DNA from: JAHEJJ01 sp965212205
GTDB taxonomy: Bacteria; Bacteroidota; Bacteroidia; Flavobacteriales; Flavobacteriaceae
DNA: 64,000 nt
NCBI GenBank assembly: GCA_965212205.1
Contig: CBDBUX010000017.1
Coordinates: forward strand, 21,648-85,647
Direction: 5' to 3'
Both the position numbers and the translations under genes were made by a program. The notes beneath the pieces are model-generated. The model saw only the letters and a list, made by a program, of their open reading frames with translations, was not told the origin of the DNA and made no database searches. Positions 52,803 to 62,092 of the stretch are shown one piece after another (position 1 is the first letter of the stretch; each line of letters opens with the position of its first letter).

Positions 52803-52833
52803 CAAATTTAGGAAGCAACCGCTAAGGCTGCTA
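52803..52833 (-). promoter_or_regulatory. Candidate promoter of the ftsK operon
   Basis: On the minus strand the -7 box is TAAATTTG (52810-52803), a full match. A TAG trinucleotide (52833-52831) stands in place of TTG, at a 20-bp spacing. The ftsK ATG follows 28 bases on. Confidence 0.45.
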
Positions 52834-52836
52834 ACT

Positions 52837-53202
52837 TTAAAATATTTTAGGCCAATATATAATTAGACCTACGATAACCGCACCTATTGAGACCCACATA
52901 ACTGCGCCGGCCGAAACATCCTTAATAAAACCAATTTTATCATCAAATTCGGGCTGGGTGTAATCAGACATTTTCTCAATGGCCGTATTCAGACCCTCAA
53001 CCCCAAGGACCAAGGCAATAGCCAGTACCTGCAGTATCCATTCAGTAGATGAGATATCATAGTAGAATCCGGCAATGGTTACCATTAAGGCAATGACCAC
53101 CTGGATCTGGATGCTGCTTTCCGTTTTTACCAACAGAAAGGCTCCTTTGAAAGCAAATCCAATACCCCGTATCCGATTGCGTACAAAACTTTCCCTAGGC
53201 AT
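52837..53202 (-). CDS. dgkA: Diacylglycerol kinase family protein
   Basis: A 121-residue membrane protein with three spans, the DgkA/undecaprenol kinase type. The signature VEGLNTAIEKMSDY (E.LNTAIE) is at residues about 67-80 and an Asp in FIKDVSAGAV near 92 completes the site. It phosphorylates diacylglycerol or undecaprenol. Its start overlaps the tpx stop by 8 bases, so the two are co-transcribed. Confidence 0.88.
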   Translation of the reverse strand: MPRESFVRNRIRGIGFAFKGAFLLVKTESSIQIQVVIALMVTIAGFYYDISSTEWILQVLAIALVLGVEGLNTAIEKMSDYTQPEFDDKIGFIKDVSAGAVMWVSIGAVIVGLIIYWPKIF

Positions 53203-53701
53203 CCATCAGGGCTACTAAGGCCGCTTTATAGTTTGGTTCCTCAACGGTTTCCTGGACTTGCTCTGTATGGATTACAGTACCGTCTTCGTTGAGTGCAATG
53301 ATCACTCTTGAAAGTAATCCCTCAATTGGGCCATCCACATACTCCAATCCATAAGTTTTTCCGAAGTTTCCATCTTTGAAATCGGAAAGTGTTTCTACAT
53401 TCTCGATGCCCTCCGCCCCACAGAACCGGTTCATGGCAAAAGGGAGATCACGTGAAATACACAATACAACGGTATTATCTAACTCGGCTGCCTCTGTGTT
53501 GAATTGCCTAACAGACTGGGCACATGTCCCGGTATCGATGCTGTGAAAGACGTTCATCACTACTTTTTTACCCTTATAATCATCTAATTTCGCGGAGGAC
53601 AAATCTCCACGGGTAAGATTAAAATCAGGAGCTGAACTACCTACGGCAGGTAATTCACCACTTGTATGTATTTCATTGCCTTTGAGTGTAACAGTTGCCA
53701 T
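53195..53701 (-). CDS. tpx: Thiol peroxidase (Tpx, 2-Cys peroxiredoxin)
   Basis: A 168-residue Tpx that reduces peroxides using thioredoxin. MATVTLKGNEIHTSGELP opening; peroxidatic Cys in STDTGTC-like IDTGTCAQSVRQFN near residue 61; resolving Cys in NRFCGAEGIENV near 95. All catalytic residues present and the length is normal. Pairs with dgkA downstream. Confidence 0.94.
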   Translation of the reverse strand: MATVTLKGNEIHTSGELPAVGSSAPDFNLTRGDLSSAKLDDYKGKKVVMNVFHSIDTGTCAQSVRQFNTEAAELDNTVVLCISRDLPFAMNRFCGAEGIENVETLSDFKDGNFGKTYGLEYVDGPIEGLLSRVIIALNEDGTVIHTEQVQETVEEPNYKAALVALMDA

Positions 53702-53831
53702 AATATTTCTTTTTGATTATTAATAATTATACCGGTTTCCGGAATAGAAACTTTGGGATGGTGAAATTAAAAAATATTACGGGGAAAATCTCATAGGATA
53801 GCGCAAAAATAAGTCCAGTGTCTTAATGTTC

Positions 53832-55322
53832 TTAATTTTTAGCCACCGTAGCAGTCAATTGCTTGATCTTTATGCCCAAAGCCGCAAAAAATAAAGTAGT
53901 AATAGGACTTAACCAATTGAAAATAGCATAGAAGAAATACTCTGCTACACTTACCCCTAAAACTCCACTATGGTAGGCTCCGCAGGTATTCCAGGGAATA
54001 AGTACAGAGGTTACCGTACCCGAATCTTCAAGGGTCCGACTTAGATTTTCAGGTGCCAGTCCCCGGTCTTCATAAGCTTTGGCAAACATTTTACCTGGTA
54101 CAACAATGGCGAGGTACTGATCTGAGGCAGTTACATTAAGCGCCAGGCAACTACCCACAGTACTGGCGAAAAGACCGAAAGTGCTCTTTGCAAGCCCGAG
54201 GAGAGATTTAGTGATTCTCGACAAGGCCCCTATCCCATCCATAACACCACCGAAGACCATAGCACAAACGATCAGCCATATAGTTTTAAGCATTCCTGCC
54301 ATTCCTTTGGCCTCAAAAAGGTCGTTCAGGGCAGGATTATCGGTAGGAACAGAAGTTTTAACAGTTATCGCGTTGAGGATCCCTTTATAGCCAGCCTCAA
54401 AATCCAAATTCTTCGCACCGGTAATATTCGCTACTACATCGGGCTGGAATATCAATGCAAAAAGACCTCCGAGCAGCGTACCGATTAATAGTGCAACCAG
54501 GGGTGGAGTTTTCCTGATGATCATTCCTATCACTATTATGGGAACAATAAACAACCAGGGATTGATATTAAAGGCAGAATCGATCGAATTTAGTATAGAT
54601 GAAGTATCGGCTATACCTACAGTTTCCAGGTTAAATCCAATGATAATGAACACAATAAGTGTTATTGTTATAGTAGGTATTGTAGTATAGGTCATATACC
54701 GGATATGGCCAAACAATTCACCTCCAGCCATCGCAGGCGCCAGATTGGTAGTGTCGCTTAAAGGAGACATTTTATCTCCGAAGTAGGCTCCAGATAAAAC
54801 TGCCCCTGCGGTCATGCCAAGTGAAATACCAAGCGCGTCCCCTATCCCGATAAGAGCTATACCAACCGTGGCCGCCGTCGTCCAACTGCTGCCTGTGGCG
54901 ATAGATATGATAGCGCTGATCACAACACAAGCTCCCAAAAAAATGGTAGGGTTTAAAATTTGAAGTCCATAATAGATCATGGCAGGAATAATACCACTGA
55001 TAAGCCAGGTCCCGGCAAGAGCACCCACCATTAGAAGGATCAGCAGTGCCCCGGTGGTCGATTTAACATTTTCGGCCACTTCAGCCAACATTTGTTTATA
55101 GGAAACTTTATTGAAGAAGCCTACCCCGGCGGCAACGGCTCCGCCTAAGAGAAGTATAAACTGGTTCGAACCTTCAATCGCATCGTCCTTAAATACCAGT
55201 ACGTTGTAGGCCAACATGCCTACCAGAGCAATCACCGGAATTAGTGCCTCCCAGATATTGAGCTCTACGTTTTCTACAATATTCTCGTCTTTCCGGAACT
55301 TACCGGGTTTTTCCTGAGGCAT
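53832..55322 (-). CDS. nhaC: Na+/H+ antiporter NhaC family
   Basis: A 496-residue inner-membrane antiporter with about 11-12 spans. Family marks: GSSWTTAATVGIALIGIGDALG near residue 150, GAYFGDKMSPLSDTTNLAPA near 180, and SGTVTSVLIPWNTCGAYHSG near 430. It exchanges sodium for protons, consistent with a marine bacterium. The upstream region has two inverted repeats (see 55343-55378). Confidence 0.88.
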   Translation of the reverse strand: MPQEKPGKFRKDENIVENVELNIWEALIPVIALVGMLAYNVLVFKDDAIEGSNQFILLLGGAVAAGVGFFNKVSYKQMLAEVAENVKSTTGALLILLMVGALAGTWLISGIIPAMIYYGLQILNPTIFLGACVVISAIISIATGSSWTTAATVGIALIGIGDALGISLGMTAGAVLSGAYFGDKMSPLSDTTNLAPAMAGGELFGHIRYMTYTTIPTITITLIVFIIIGFNLETVGIADTSSILNSIDSAFNINPWLFIVPIIVIGMIIRKTPPLVALLIGTLLGGLFALIFQPDVVANITGAKNLDFEAGYKGILNAITVKTSVPTDNPALNDLFEAKGMAGMLKTIWLIVCAMVFGGVMDGIGALSRITKSLLGLAKSTFGLFASTVGSCLALNVTASDQYLAIVVPGKMFAKAYEDRGLAPENLSRTLEDSGTVTSVLIPWNTCGAYHSGVLGVSVAEYFFYAIFNWLSPITTLFFAALGIKIKQLTATVAKN

Positions 55323-55342
55323 GGTCGATGGATTGGTTTAGC

Positions 55343-55378
55343 CGTAATATTACGACTTTGAAGAGGTTTGTGCAAACC
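55343..55378 (-). promoter_or_regulatory. Palindromes and candidate promoter upstream of nhaC
   Basis: CGTAATATTACG (55343-55354) is a perfect palindrome and GGTTTG-TG-CAAACC (55365-55378) a perfect inverted repeat. On the minus strand a TTG in the second, 20 bp, and TAATATTA in the first could serve as -33 and a weak -7. The second repeat may instead end the upstream gene. Confidence 0.35.
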
Positions 55379-55383
55379 ACTAC

Positions 55384-56607
55384 CTATACCAATACCTCCT
55401 TTTTTGGAAGGATTCCTAATCTTCTCATACAGGCCTTCATCGTTAAATAAGTACGTTCAATATCATCGTCCAATCCGATAGAAAACCTTATCAGGCCATC
55501 GGTAAGGCCCATTCTAGCCTGCTCCTCTTCAGGTATTTCTGAGGAAGTGGAAGTGCCAGGGGCACTAAATAATGTCTTATAAAACCCAAGACTTACCGCC
55601 AGGTACCCCAGATCTTTATGTTGCATCAGTTCCATCAACCTGTTCGCATTATCCAGCGATCCTACATCGATTGTCATAATACCGCCATATCCATACTCGG
55701 CAATTATTTGCTCAGCCATCAACTTGTGCCCCGGATGAGACTCCAGTCCGGGGTAAACCACCCTAAGACCATCTTCTTCAAAACGACTGGCCAGATAGAA
55801 AGCGTTTTCACTGTGCTTGATCATTCTAAGGTGCAGGGTTCGAATATTTTTTAGGATAGAAGAGGCCCGCAGGCTATCGAGGGTACTTCCCAGAAGCATA
55901 GCCGCTCCAGAGTTCACATCTTTAAGTTCAACACAGAATTCTTTTGAGGCACAAACCGCCCCGGCTACACAATCGCTCGTGCCATTAATAAACTTGGTAA
56001 GACTATGCACTACGATATCTGCTCCGAGTTTTGCAGGTGCAATAGACATTGGGGTGAAGGTATTGTCTACCACCAAAGGGATGTCATTTTTTCGGGCAAT
56101 TTTAGACAGCGCTCTAATATCTGCAACTTCGAGAAGCGGATTACTTAGACTTTCACAATAGATCATTTTGGTCTGTGGCCCTATGGCCAGTGCCACGGCT
56201 TCAAGGTTTGTGATATCTACGAAAGAGGTTTCTATATTAAATTTCCTGAGGAAGTTCTTCAGGAAAGCATAGGTGCCACCATAAATAGTCCTGCTGCTGA
56301 TAATATGATCACCTGCATTACATAATTGAAGTAATACCGCTGTAATGGCCCCCATTCCACTGGCAGTGACATGAGCATACTCTGTACCTTCCAAAGCAGC
56401 CAATGCTTCTCCCAGGTATAGGTTCGAAGGCGAGGAATGCCGGCTATAAAGATAACATCCCTCCGTATTGCCTTCAAAAGTGTCGAACATGGTTTTGGCC
56501 GACAGGAAGGTATAGGTAGAAGAATCTGAAATGGATGGATTTACACCACCAAACTCACCAAAATTATGTAAATCAAGGATACGATCTGAAGCTCTATTCT
56601 TCTTCAT
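55384..56607 (-). CDS. Trans-sulfuration family PLP enzyme (methionine gamma-lyase/cystathionine gamma-synthase-like)
   Basis: A 407-residue Cys/Met metabolism PLP enzyme. YLYSRHSSPSNLYLGEALAALEG near 55 and SGMGAITAVLLQL near 84 line the cofactor site, VVDNTFTPM near 180 holds the Asp, the PLP Lys is in VVHSLTKFINGTSD near 208, and SIGLDDDIE near 385 is the usual C-terminal mark. Whether it degrades methionine or makes cystathionine cannot be told. The divergent Lrp-type regulator and palindrome between the genes suggest amino-acid-responsive control, favouring catabolism. Confidence 0.85.
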   Translation of the reverse strand: MKKNRASDRILDLHNFGEFGGVNPSISDSSTYTFLSAKTMFDTFEGNTEGCYLYSRHSSPSNLYLGEALAALEGTEYAHVTASGMGAITAVLLQLCNAGDHIISSRTIYGGTYAFLKNFLRKFNIETSFVDITNLEAVALAIGPQTKMIYCESLSNPLLEVADIRALSKIARKNDIPLVVDNTFTPMSIAPAKLGADIVVHSLTKFINGTSDCVAGAVCASKEFCVELKDVNSGAAMLLGSTLDSLRASSILKNIRTLHLRMIKHSENAFYLASRFEEDGLRVVYPGLESHPGHKLMAEQIIAEYGYGGIMTIDVGSLDNANRLMELMQHKDLGYLAVSLGFYKTLFSAPGTSTSSEIPEEEQARMGLTDGLIRFSIGLDDDIERTYLTMKACMRRLGILPKKEVLV

Positions 56608-56626
56608 TTTATATGTATTTAGTCCG

Positions 56627-56669
56627 TAAAATTAAGATTTAGCTGTAAATATGTCAATGATAATTATCA
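56627..56669 (-). promoter_or_regulatory. Promoter and operator-like palindrome of the PLP enzyme gene
   Basis: On the minus strand TTG (56657-56655), 20-bp spacer, TAATTTTA (56634-56627), one base off the -7 consensus. Directly upstream of TTG is the perfect 12-bp palindrome TGATAATTATCA (56658-56669), a good position for an activator or repressor such as the divergently encoded Lrp protein. Confidence 0.5.
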
Positions 56670-56761
56670 ATAATAGAAAATAAAACTATTATATACCGTG
56701 TTTATAGAATAATATTAATTAATTTTATTTTTTAATCCACAACAACCGAATATTTTTCGTT

Positions 56762-57220
56762 ATGAAATTTGATCCCATCGATGCCGAATTACTGAGAATG
56801 TTACAGACCGATAGTAAGAGAACCACCAAGGAGTATGCAAATTCCCTTGGTCTTTCTACCACGGCTGTATACGAACGAATCAAAAGGTTAGAGAAAACAG
56901 GTGTCATTAAACGATACGTCGCGCTGCTCGATAAGAAGCAGGTAGAAAAATCATTTCAGGTGTTATGCCATGTAAAACTGGTACAGCATATCGAAAAAAA
57001 TGTCCTCTTATTCGAGCAAGAGGTAATGGAGTTGGAAGAGGTGGCCGAATGCTATCATATCAGTGGAGATTATGATTATATATTAAAAGTTCATGTAAGC
57101 GATATGGAGGCCTATCGTGAGTTTATGGTGAGTAAGCTTACGGCTATCAGTAATATTGGAAGTACCCAAAGCTCTTTTGTGATCAATGAGGTAAAATTTA
57201 CCACGGCTTTGAAGTTATAA
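56762..57220 (+). CDS. Lrp/AsnC-family transcriptional regulator
   Basis: A 152-residue regulator with an N-terminal helix-turn-helix (DAELLRMLQTDSKRTTKEYANSLG, TTAVYERIKRLEKTGVIKRYVA) and a C-terminal RAM domain that binds amino acids (VAECYHISGDYDYILKVHVSDM). Oligomeric DNA binding is normal for the family. Divergent from the PLP enzyme gene, which it probably regulates. Confidence 0.92.
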   Translation: MKFDPIDAELLRMLQTDSKRTTKEYANSLGLSTTAVYERIKRLEKTGVIKRYVALLDKKQVEKSFQVLCHVKLVQHIEKNVLLFEQEVMELEEVAECYHISGDYDYILKVHVSDMEAYREFMVSKLTAISNIGSTQSSFVINEVKFTTALKL

Positions 57221-57274
57221 GCATATCCTTAGATCTTATGGAAAAGATTTTAATAGGAGAGAGGATATCTTCCG

Positions 57275-57305
57275 TTGGCACAACCATAAAACATTCGTAC
57301 TTTTG
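57275..57305 (+). promoter_or_regulatory. Promoter of lpd
   Basis: TTG (57275-57277), 20-bp spacer, TACTTTTG (57298-57305): full match to the Bacteroidetes housekeeping consensus, 47 bases before the ATG. Confidence 0.75.
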
Positions 57306-57352
57306 GGCCTTCGACCCTTCATATAGGTGAAATTGCACAAAATTAAATCCAA

Positions 57353-58759
57353 ATGTCAAAATACGATGTAGCAATAATAGGCTCAGGACCAGGTGGTTAT
57401 GTGGCCGCTATCCGCTGTGCCCAGCTGGGGATGAAAACAGCGATAATTGAAAAATATTCCACGCTTGGAGGTACCTGCCTCAATGTAGGCTGTATTCCTT
57501 CAAAAGCACTCCTGGATTCGAGCCATCACTACGAAGATGCCGTTAAACATTTTGAGGCCCACGGGATTACGATTGAAGGTGATATTAAGGTGAAACTCGA
57601 TAAAATGATCGCCAGAAAACAGGCTGTGGTCGATCAGACGACAAAGGGCATACAGTTCCTTATGGATAAAAACAAGATCGATGTCTATGAAGGGCATGGC
57701 AGTTTTAAGGATGCCCAGCATATTAGCATCAAAAAAGGCAGGAGCAAGGCCCAGGTTATTGAAGCAAAGAATATTATAATCGCAACCGGCTCTAAACCCT
57801 CCTCTCTACCTTTCATTTCCATAGACAAGGAACGTATCATCACTTCCACCGAGGCGCTTAAACTTAAAGAGATCCCCAAACATATGATCATTATAGGCGG
57901 GGGTGTAATTGGCCTGGAACTCGGGCAGGTATACAAAAGACTAGGTGCAGATGTCACTGTGATTGAATTTATGGATCGGATCATTCCGGGAATGGACGGT
58001 GGCCTTTCGAAAGAGCTGATGAAGGTGCTCAAAAAGCAAAAAATGAAATTCTTCCTGTCGCATAAGGTTAAGGCTGTAGAAAGAAAAAATAATACCGTCA
58101 AGGTAATCGCAGACGACAAAAACGGTAAGGAAGTAGCCTTTGAGGGCGATTACTGTCTCGTTTCTGTCGGACGCAGGCCATATACCGAAGGGCTGAATGC
58201 CGAAGCCGCCGGAGTGAAATTAGATGAGCAGGGCAGGGTAGAGGTAAATGAACAATTGCAGACTTCAGTGCCACATATATATGCCATTGGCGATGTAGTG
58301 CGCGGAGCCATGCTTGCTCATAAAGCAGAGGAAGAAGGCACCATGGTGGCAGAATTAATTACAGGTCAGAAACCTCATATCGATTACAATCTGATCCCAG
58401 GGGTGGTTTATACCTGGCCGGAGGTAGCTGCGGTAGGAAAAACTGAAGAGCAACTGAAACAAGAAGGAATAGCCTATAAATCGGGTCAGTTTCCCATGCG
58501 GGCTTTGGGAAGATCAAGGGCCAGTATGGATATCGATGGATTTGTTAAGATTCTGGCCGATAAAAATACCGATGAAGTGCTTGGGGTACATATGATCGGA
58601 GCCCGTTGCGCCGACTTGATATCAGAAGCGGTAACAGCAATGGAATTCAGAGCATCAGCTGAGGATATTGCGCGAATGAGCCACGCCCATCCCACTTATG
58701 CAGAGGCGGTGAAGGAAGCAGCTTTAGCGGCTACCGATAATAGACCGCTACATATTTAG
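57353..58759 (+). CDS. lpdA: Dihydrolipoyl dehydrogenase (E3)
   Basis: A 468-residue FAD disulfide oxidoreductase that reoxidises lipoamide of 2-oxoacid dehydrogenase complexes. FAD motif GSGPGGYVAA at residues 10-19, redox-active GGTCLNVGCIPSKAL near 41-55 (C-x4-C), NAD motif IIGGGVIGLELG near 180, and the C-terminal HAHPTYAEAVKEAA with the His-Glu pair near 443. Complete and typical in length. Own promoter; it has no E1/E2 gene nearby. Confidence 0.95.
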   Translation: MSKYDVAIIGSGPGGYVAAIRCAQLGMKTAIIEKYSTLGGTCLNVGCIPSKALLDSSHHYEDAVKHFEAHGITIEGDIKVKLDKMIARKQAVVDQTTKGIQFLMDKNKIDVYEGHGSFKDAQHISIKKGRSKAQVIEAKNIIIATGSKPSSLPFISIDKERIITSTEALKLKEIPKHMIIIGGGVIGLELGQVYKRLGADVTVIEFMDRIIPGMDGGLSKELMKVLKKQKMKFFLSHKVKAVERKNNTVKVIADDKNGKEVAFEGDYCLVSVGRRPYTEGLNAEAAGVKLDEQGRVEVNEQLQTSVPHIYAIGDVVRGAMLAHKAEEEGTMVAELITGQKPHIDYNLIPGVVYTWPEVAAVGKTEEQLKQEGIAYKSGQFPMRALGRSRASMDIDGFVKILADKNTDEVLGVHMIGARCADLISEAVTAMEFRASAEDIARMSHAHPTYAEAVKEAALAATDNRPLHI

Positions 58760-58777
58760 AGCGTATTCCTCAAGGTG

Positions 58778-60160
58778 TCAATACACCAGGAAGGTATCCG
58801 GGAAGGCAGCCCGAAAACCAAACCAAAAGGCATTGTAGGTTGGTATACGCTTTAGTTTTATACCGTGATCAGAAATCAGATGAGCTTCTTCCAATTTCCA
58901 TTGATTTCCTTGCGAATCGCTAAAAACCGAAGTCTGTTCATAGTCCGTAAAATGATGATCTTGAGTAGCATAAGCCCGGTGCGCACCGCTTTTGTCGGTA
59001 AAAACCGTTATGGTCACCCCTCCTAATTCGGTTCGATAAAGAGGGGTTTTCTTTAAGAACGCGCTCGAAATTGCCATCACATCATCGGTCTGTTGTGGCA
59101 GTCTGATGGCGAGTATTTCATCTTTATTTTTTAAACGATCGTCCTTTACAGGTACCTGGAACATAAGTTCATCAGTTGCAAAATAAGAAGCATAGGCTAC
59201 TCCCTCACTATAATCCCTTTTAAAACCCGTGTCCAATGAAAGCACCGTAGATCGTGGGTGTCTTTTTTTCCATTCTCCCCATGTGGTAGTAACAACACCT
59301 ATATAAGGGAGTTTAATTCCGCGGCCAACTAAAGGCCCGATCACGGGTTCACCGCCCAATGTGCTCCATAACGATTGGGTTTTCATATCATACATAAGCT
59401 TGTTTGAACGGTATAAAAATCCACTGGTGCCCAATTTATAAGAATGTCCTGTAAAATCTGTATTATAGACGATCACTGTGCCGCAAAGTGTACAATAGAC
59501 ACCGGCTAAAGACAATCCGCCTACTTCATCCGTGAACATTTCGTGCCAGGCCAGAATTCGCTTTGGATAAGCCCTGGCATCGCCGTTTAATTCGATTCCG
59601 AAAACAATATCTTCATCAGACATATAAACCGCATGTTCTGCAGGGAGCATTTTCGGATTTCGCAATGGCGGAATACCATCCTGTAATACACCACCCCACA
59701 TCACTTCATCCAACCTGATGGTACTCCGCTTTTCCCTCTTCGAAAAATAAACCGCAAATTTAGAATCGATCAATCCATATAGTCGTGCCTTAAAATCGAA
59801 GTATTCGGGGAGATAATCGGCCGGCTGGTTCCATAACCAGTGGTACCAATCATCCAGGTTACGCCCAAAATTTTTACCGGTTTTGCTTTGAAGCAATTCG
59901 AGATAAGATTGCGACACTTTTCTTTGCATAGAGAAATGCAAGGTTTCTAGAAGCATAATCTCATACCCCTTTTTCCAATGATGGCGAATAAATTCGAGAG
60001 ATTGATCAACAAGCTGGTCATTGTCTGATGTAAGCAATATCAAAAAATGCTTGGTGACCTGCTGATCCGGTGTTGTATCCTGGGCCTCGATTCCACCACA
60101 AATGGAGAGTATCAATAGTGTGATAAGATATAGATGCTTTTTTGAAACCAAACTATTCAT
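58778..60160 (-). CDS. DUF3179 domain protein, exported
   Basis: A 460-residue protein with a signal peptide ending GIEAQ. An N-terminal region of about 115 residues resembles a helical repeat; the DUF3179 domain follows: DGIPPLRNPKMLPAEHA near 175, GIELNGDARAYPKRILAWHE near 205, and the paired cysteines of YCTLCGTVIVYN near 240. The domain has no established function. An inverted repeat TAAGTCG / CGACTTA (60179-60213) lies upstream of the start. Confidence 0.85.
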   Translation of the reverse strand: MNSLVSKKHLYLITLLILSICGGIEAQDTTPDQQVTKHFLILLTSDNDQLVDQSLEFIRHHWKKGYEIMLLETLHFSMQRKVSQSYLELLQSKTGKNFGRNLDDWYHWLWNQPADYLPEYFDFKARLYGLIDSKFAVYFSKREKRSTIRLDEVMWGGVLQDGIPPLRNPKMLPAEHAVYMSDEDIVFGIELNGDARAYPKRILAWHEMFTDEVGGLSLAGVYCTLCGTVIVYNTDFTGHSYKLGTSGFLYRSNKLMYDMKTQSLWSTLGGEPVIGPLVGRGIKLPYIGVVTTTWGEWKKRHPRSTVLSLDTGFKRDYSEGVAYASYFATDELMFQVPVKDDRLKNKDEILAIRLPQQTDDVMAISSAFLKKTPLYRTELGGVTITVFTDKSGAHRAYATQDHHFTDYEQTSVFSDSQGNQWKLEEAHLISDHGIKLKRIPTYNAFWFGFRAAFPDTFLVY

Positions 60161-60242
60161 CGCGAATTAGTTCCTTAATAAGTCGCAAGAAGCAGGAAAA
60201 AATTCCCGACTTAACAGTAATTTATGATGAAAATTATGTGAA

Positions 60243-61430
60243 TCAGGGCCTTACCAGCGCCATAATTGACCGTAGCAAACGATAAAGGAAGATCCTGATA
60301 TGACGGATACCATGCACAATATAAGGTTCAACCAATTGTCCAATATACATCACGCCCCTGTTTATGTGTATTTTTACCGTTTCTTCGTTGCGCGAATACC
60401 ATAAGGCAGTAAAAGCACAACAGATCATAAACAGAAGTGCTCCGGGAATTATAATTGTTGGCGAGAGGCTGTTATGAAAGAAACGGTAGAGCCCGAGACC
60501 GGTAAAGCTGCCGTAGAGAAAAATAAAGTGAATGACATAGATCGACAAGGTGTTCTGACCGATCCTTAGAATCGTTTTACCAGTAAGCAAATGACGCAGC
60601 AGCATAAAAATTGCAAATACAACAAATACATCACCCAATCGGATGAATAAATAATTATTGGAATAGATACCTTCGAATAACTGGATCCCTGTAAGGCCGT
60701 ATAAGGCCATAAATACAGGCGAAGAATAATAGATCAGACTCAAACCTGCCGCCGCGCATATTCCGATGGAAACCGGATAGAGGTATTTATAGTCTCTGAA
60801 TTTGGTAAATATTACAGAGGAAAAGGCACCAAAAGTAGCATAGCCGAACCAGGGTATAATACTAAAAACCGAACCATTGGCTCTGGTAAAGTAGTTAGCC
60901 AGGGCTTCGGGCATAAATGCAAAAGTCCACTGATTATATACCGGTTCGAGCGCGAACAAGAATATAGTGATGAATAAAAGCACTGAGGCAAATGTAAATC
61001 GAGGTCTTGATTGTGTGATTAAATACACAGCGATTATACCTAGAATCGACAAACCAATGATGTGCAGAACATCTACCAGATAGAAAGCCTCATAAATTTC
61101 TCCTTTAAGCAGTCCAAAGAAATTAAGCCTTAACAGATAGCCTATGAAAAGCAGTTGAACACCTCTGCGAATACCTTTGATCACCCGGGGGTTCTCAAAT
61201 CCTTTTTGGGGCACCCGAATGAGCAGATATGTAAAGATAAAGCCGGAAACTGTAAAAAAGACAGGGGCAGTAATACCTCTAAAATATTTCCAAATACTAT
61301 AAATACTACTGTCCGGATCTCTAAAACTCTCTTCCAGTAAACCATCCACAAAGTGTCCCTGCAGCATCATCAGGATGGCCCATGCGCGTATGGCATCAAT
61401 GAAAAACAATCGTGCAGTTTTACTTCCCAT
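60243..61430 (-). CDS. Multi-span acyltransferase-like protein (DUF1624/HGSNAT type)
   Basis: A 395-residue membrane protein with about 10-11 spans. It opens FFIDAIRAWAILMMLQGHFVDGLL and has GITAPVFFTVSGFIFTYLL near residue 52, the pattern of heparan-alpha-glucosaminide N-acetyltransferase-like and related acyltransferases. It may acetylate envelope sugars; this is inferred. The start is the ATG at 61430, as further in-frame sequence to 61592 is unlike the family. Confidence 0.72.
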   Translation of the reverse strand: MGSKTARLFFIDAIRAWAILMMLQGHFVDGLLEESFRDPDSSIYSIWKYFRGITAPVFFTVSGFIFTYLLIRVPQKGFENPRVIKGIRRGVQLLFIGYLLRLNFFGLLKGEIYEAFYLVDVLHIIGLSILGIIAVYLITQSRPRFTFASVLLFITIFLFALEPVYNQWTFAFMPEALANYFTRANGSVFSIIPWFGYATFGAFSSVIFTKFRDYKYLYPVSIGICAAAGLSLIYYSSPVFMALYGLTGIQLFEGIYSNNYLFIRLGDVFVVFAIFMLLRHLLTGKTILRIGQNTLSIYVIHFIFLYGSFTGLGLYRFFHNSLSPTIIIPGALLFMICCAFTALWYSRNEETVKIHINRGVMYIGQLVEPYIVHGIRHIRIFLYRLLRSIMALVRP

Positions 61431-61561
61431 AGTAATTAGTTCCTCTGTATATACTTGTCTAACAAGCCTTTTGGATGTTTTCGAGGGCAAAATTAGACAA
61501 AATACTCGCATAAAAGACCCATTTGAGGTATTTTCGCTGGTGAAATCGAAACACTTACGTA

Positions 61562-62088
61562 ATGATATTAGCATTTGCCGGAAGTAATTCATCGACCTCT
61601 ATCAATTATAATTTTGTAAAATATACCGCTGATTTGGTTTCAGGGGCGGAGGTGCAGGTGTTGAACATGGCCAATTTTCCTTTTCCGATGTATAGCGAGG
61701 ACTATGAAAATTCCAAAGGCTTTTCCAATTCCCTGATGGAACTACGCGACGATATTAAGAATTCACAAGGACTGATTATTTCTGTTAACGAACACAATAG
61801 TAATCCTTCGTCTTATTTTAAGAATTTAATCGACTGGTTATCCAGACTGGAACGCAATTTCTTTGAGGGGAAACAGGTTTTTTAATGTCTGCCTCTCCAG
61901 GGGCCCGAGGTGCAATCGGAGCTCTAGGAATTGTAGAGAAACTCGTCCCGCGTTTTGGTGGAGAAGTAGCAGCTACATTTTCACTACCCTCTTATTTCAA
62001 GAACTTCGATGCCGCAAAGGGAATTATCGACGAAGATCTTGCCGAAGAGCATCGCAAAGCTCTAAAAACTTTTCTCTCAAAGATATAG
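61562..62088 (+). pseudogene. NAD(P)H-dependent FMN reductase, frameshifted at a T6 run
   Basis: The first frame (61562-61885, MILAFAGSNSSTS opening, the FMN phosphate loop) stops right after EGKQVF, and the missing C-terminal 67 residues (SASPGARGAIGALGIVEKL, KALKTFLSKI) continue in the next frame at 61885-62088. One more T in the T6 run at 61878-61883 would read through as VFLMSASPG, giving a normal length of about 175 residues. Either a real inactivating deletion or a sequence error. The enzyme would reduce FMN or quinones. It lies between the acyltransferase and pabB. Confidence 0.75.
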
Positions 62089-62092
62089 GCTT

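Noticed and set aside
56608..56761. SAM-type riboswitch upstream of the trans-sulfuration enzyme
   Set aside because: The predicted leader is too short and shows no suitable stems; the palindrome lies upstream of the promoter.
58766..58792. Hairpin TTCCT-caa-GGTGT-CAAT-ACACC-AGGAA between convergent lpd and DUF3179 genes
   Set aside because: No T-run follows on either strand and part lies inside the DUF3179 gene; not called a terminator.
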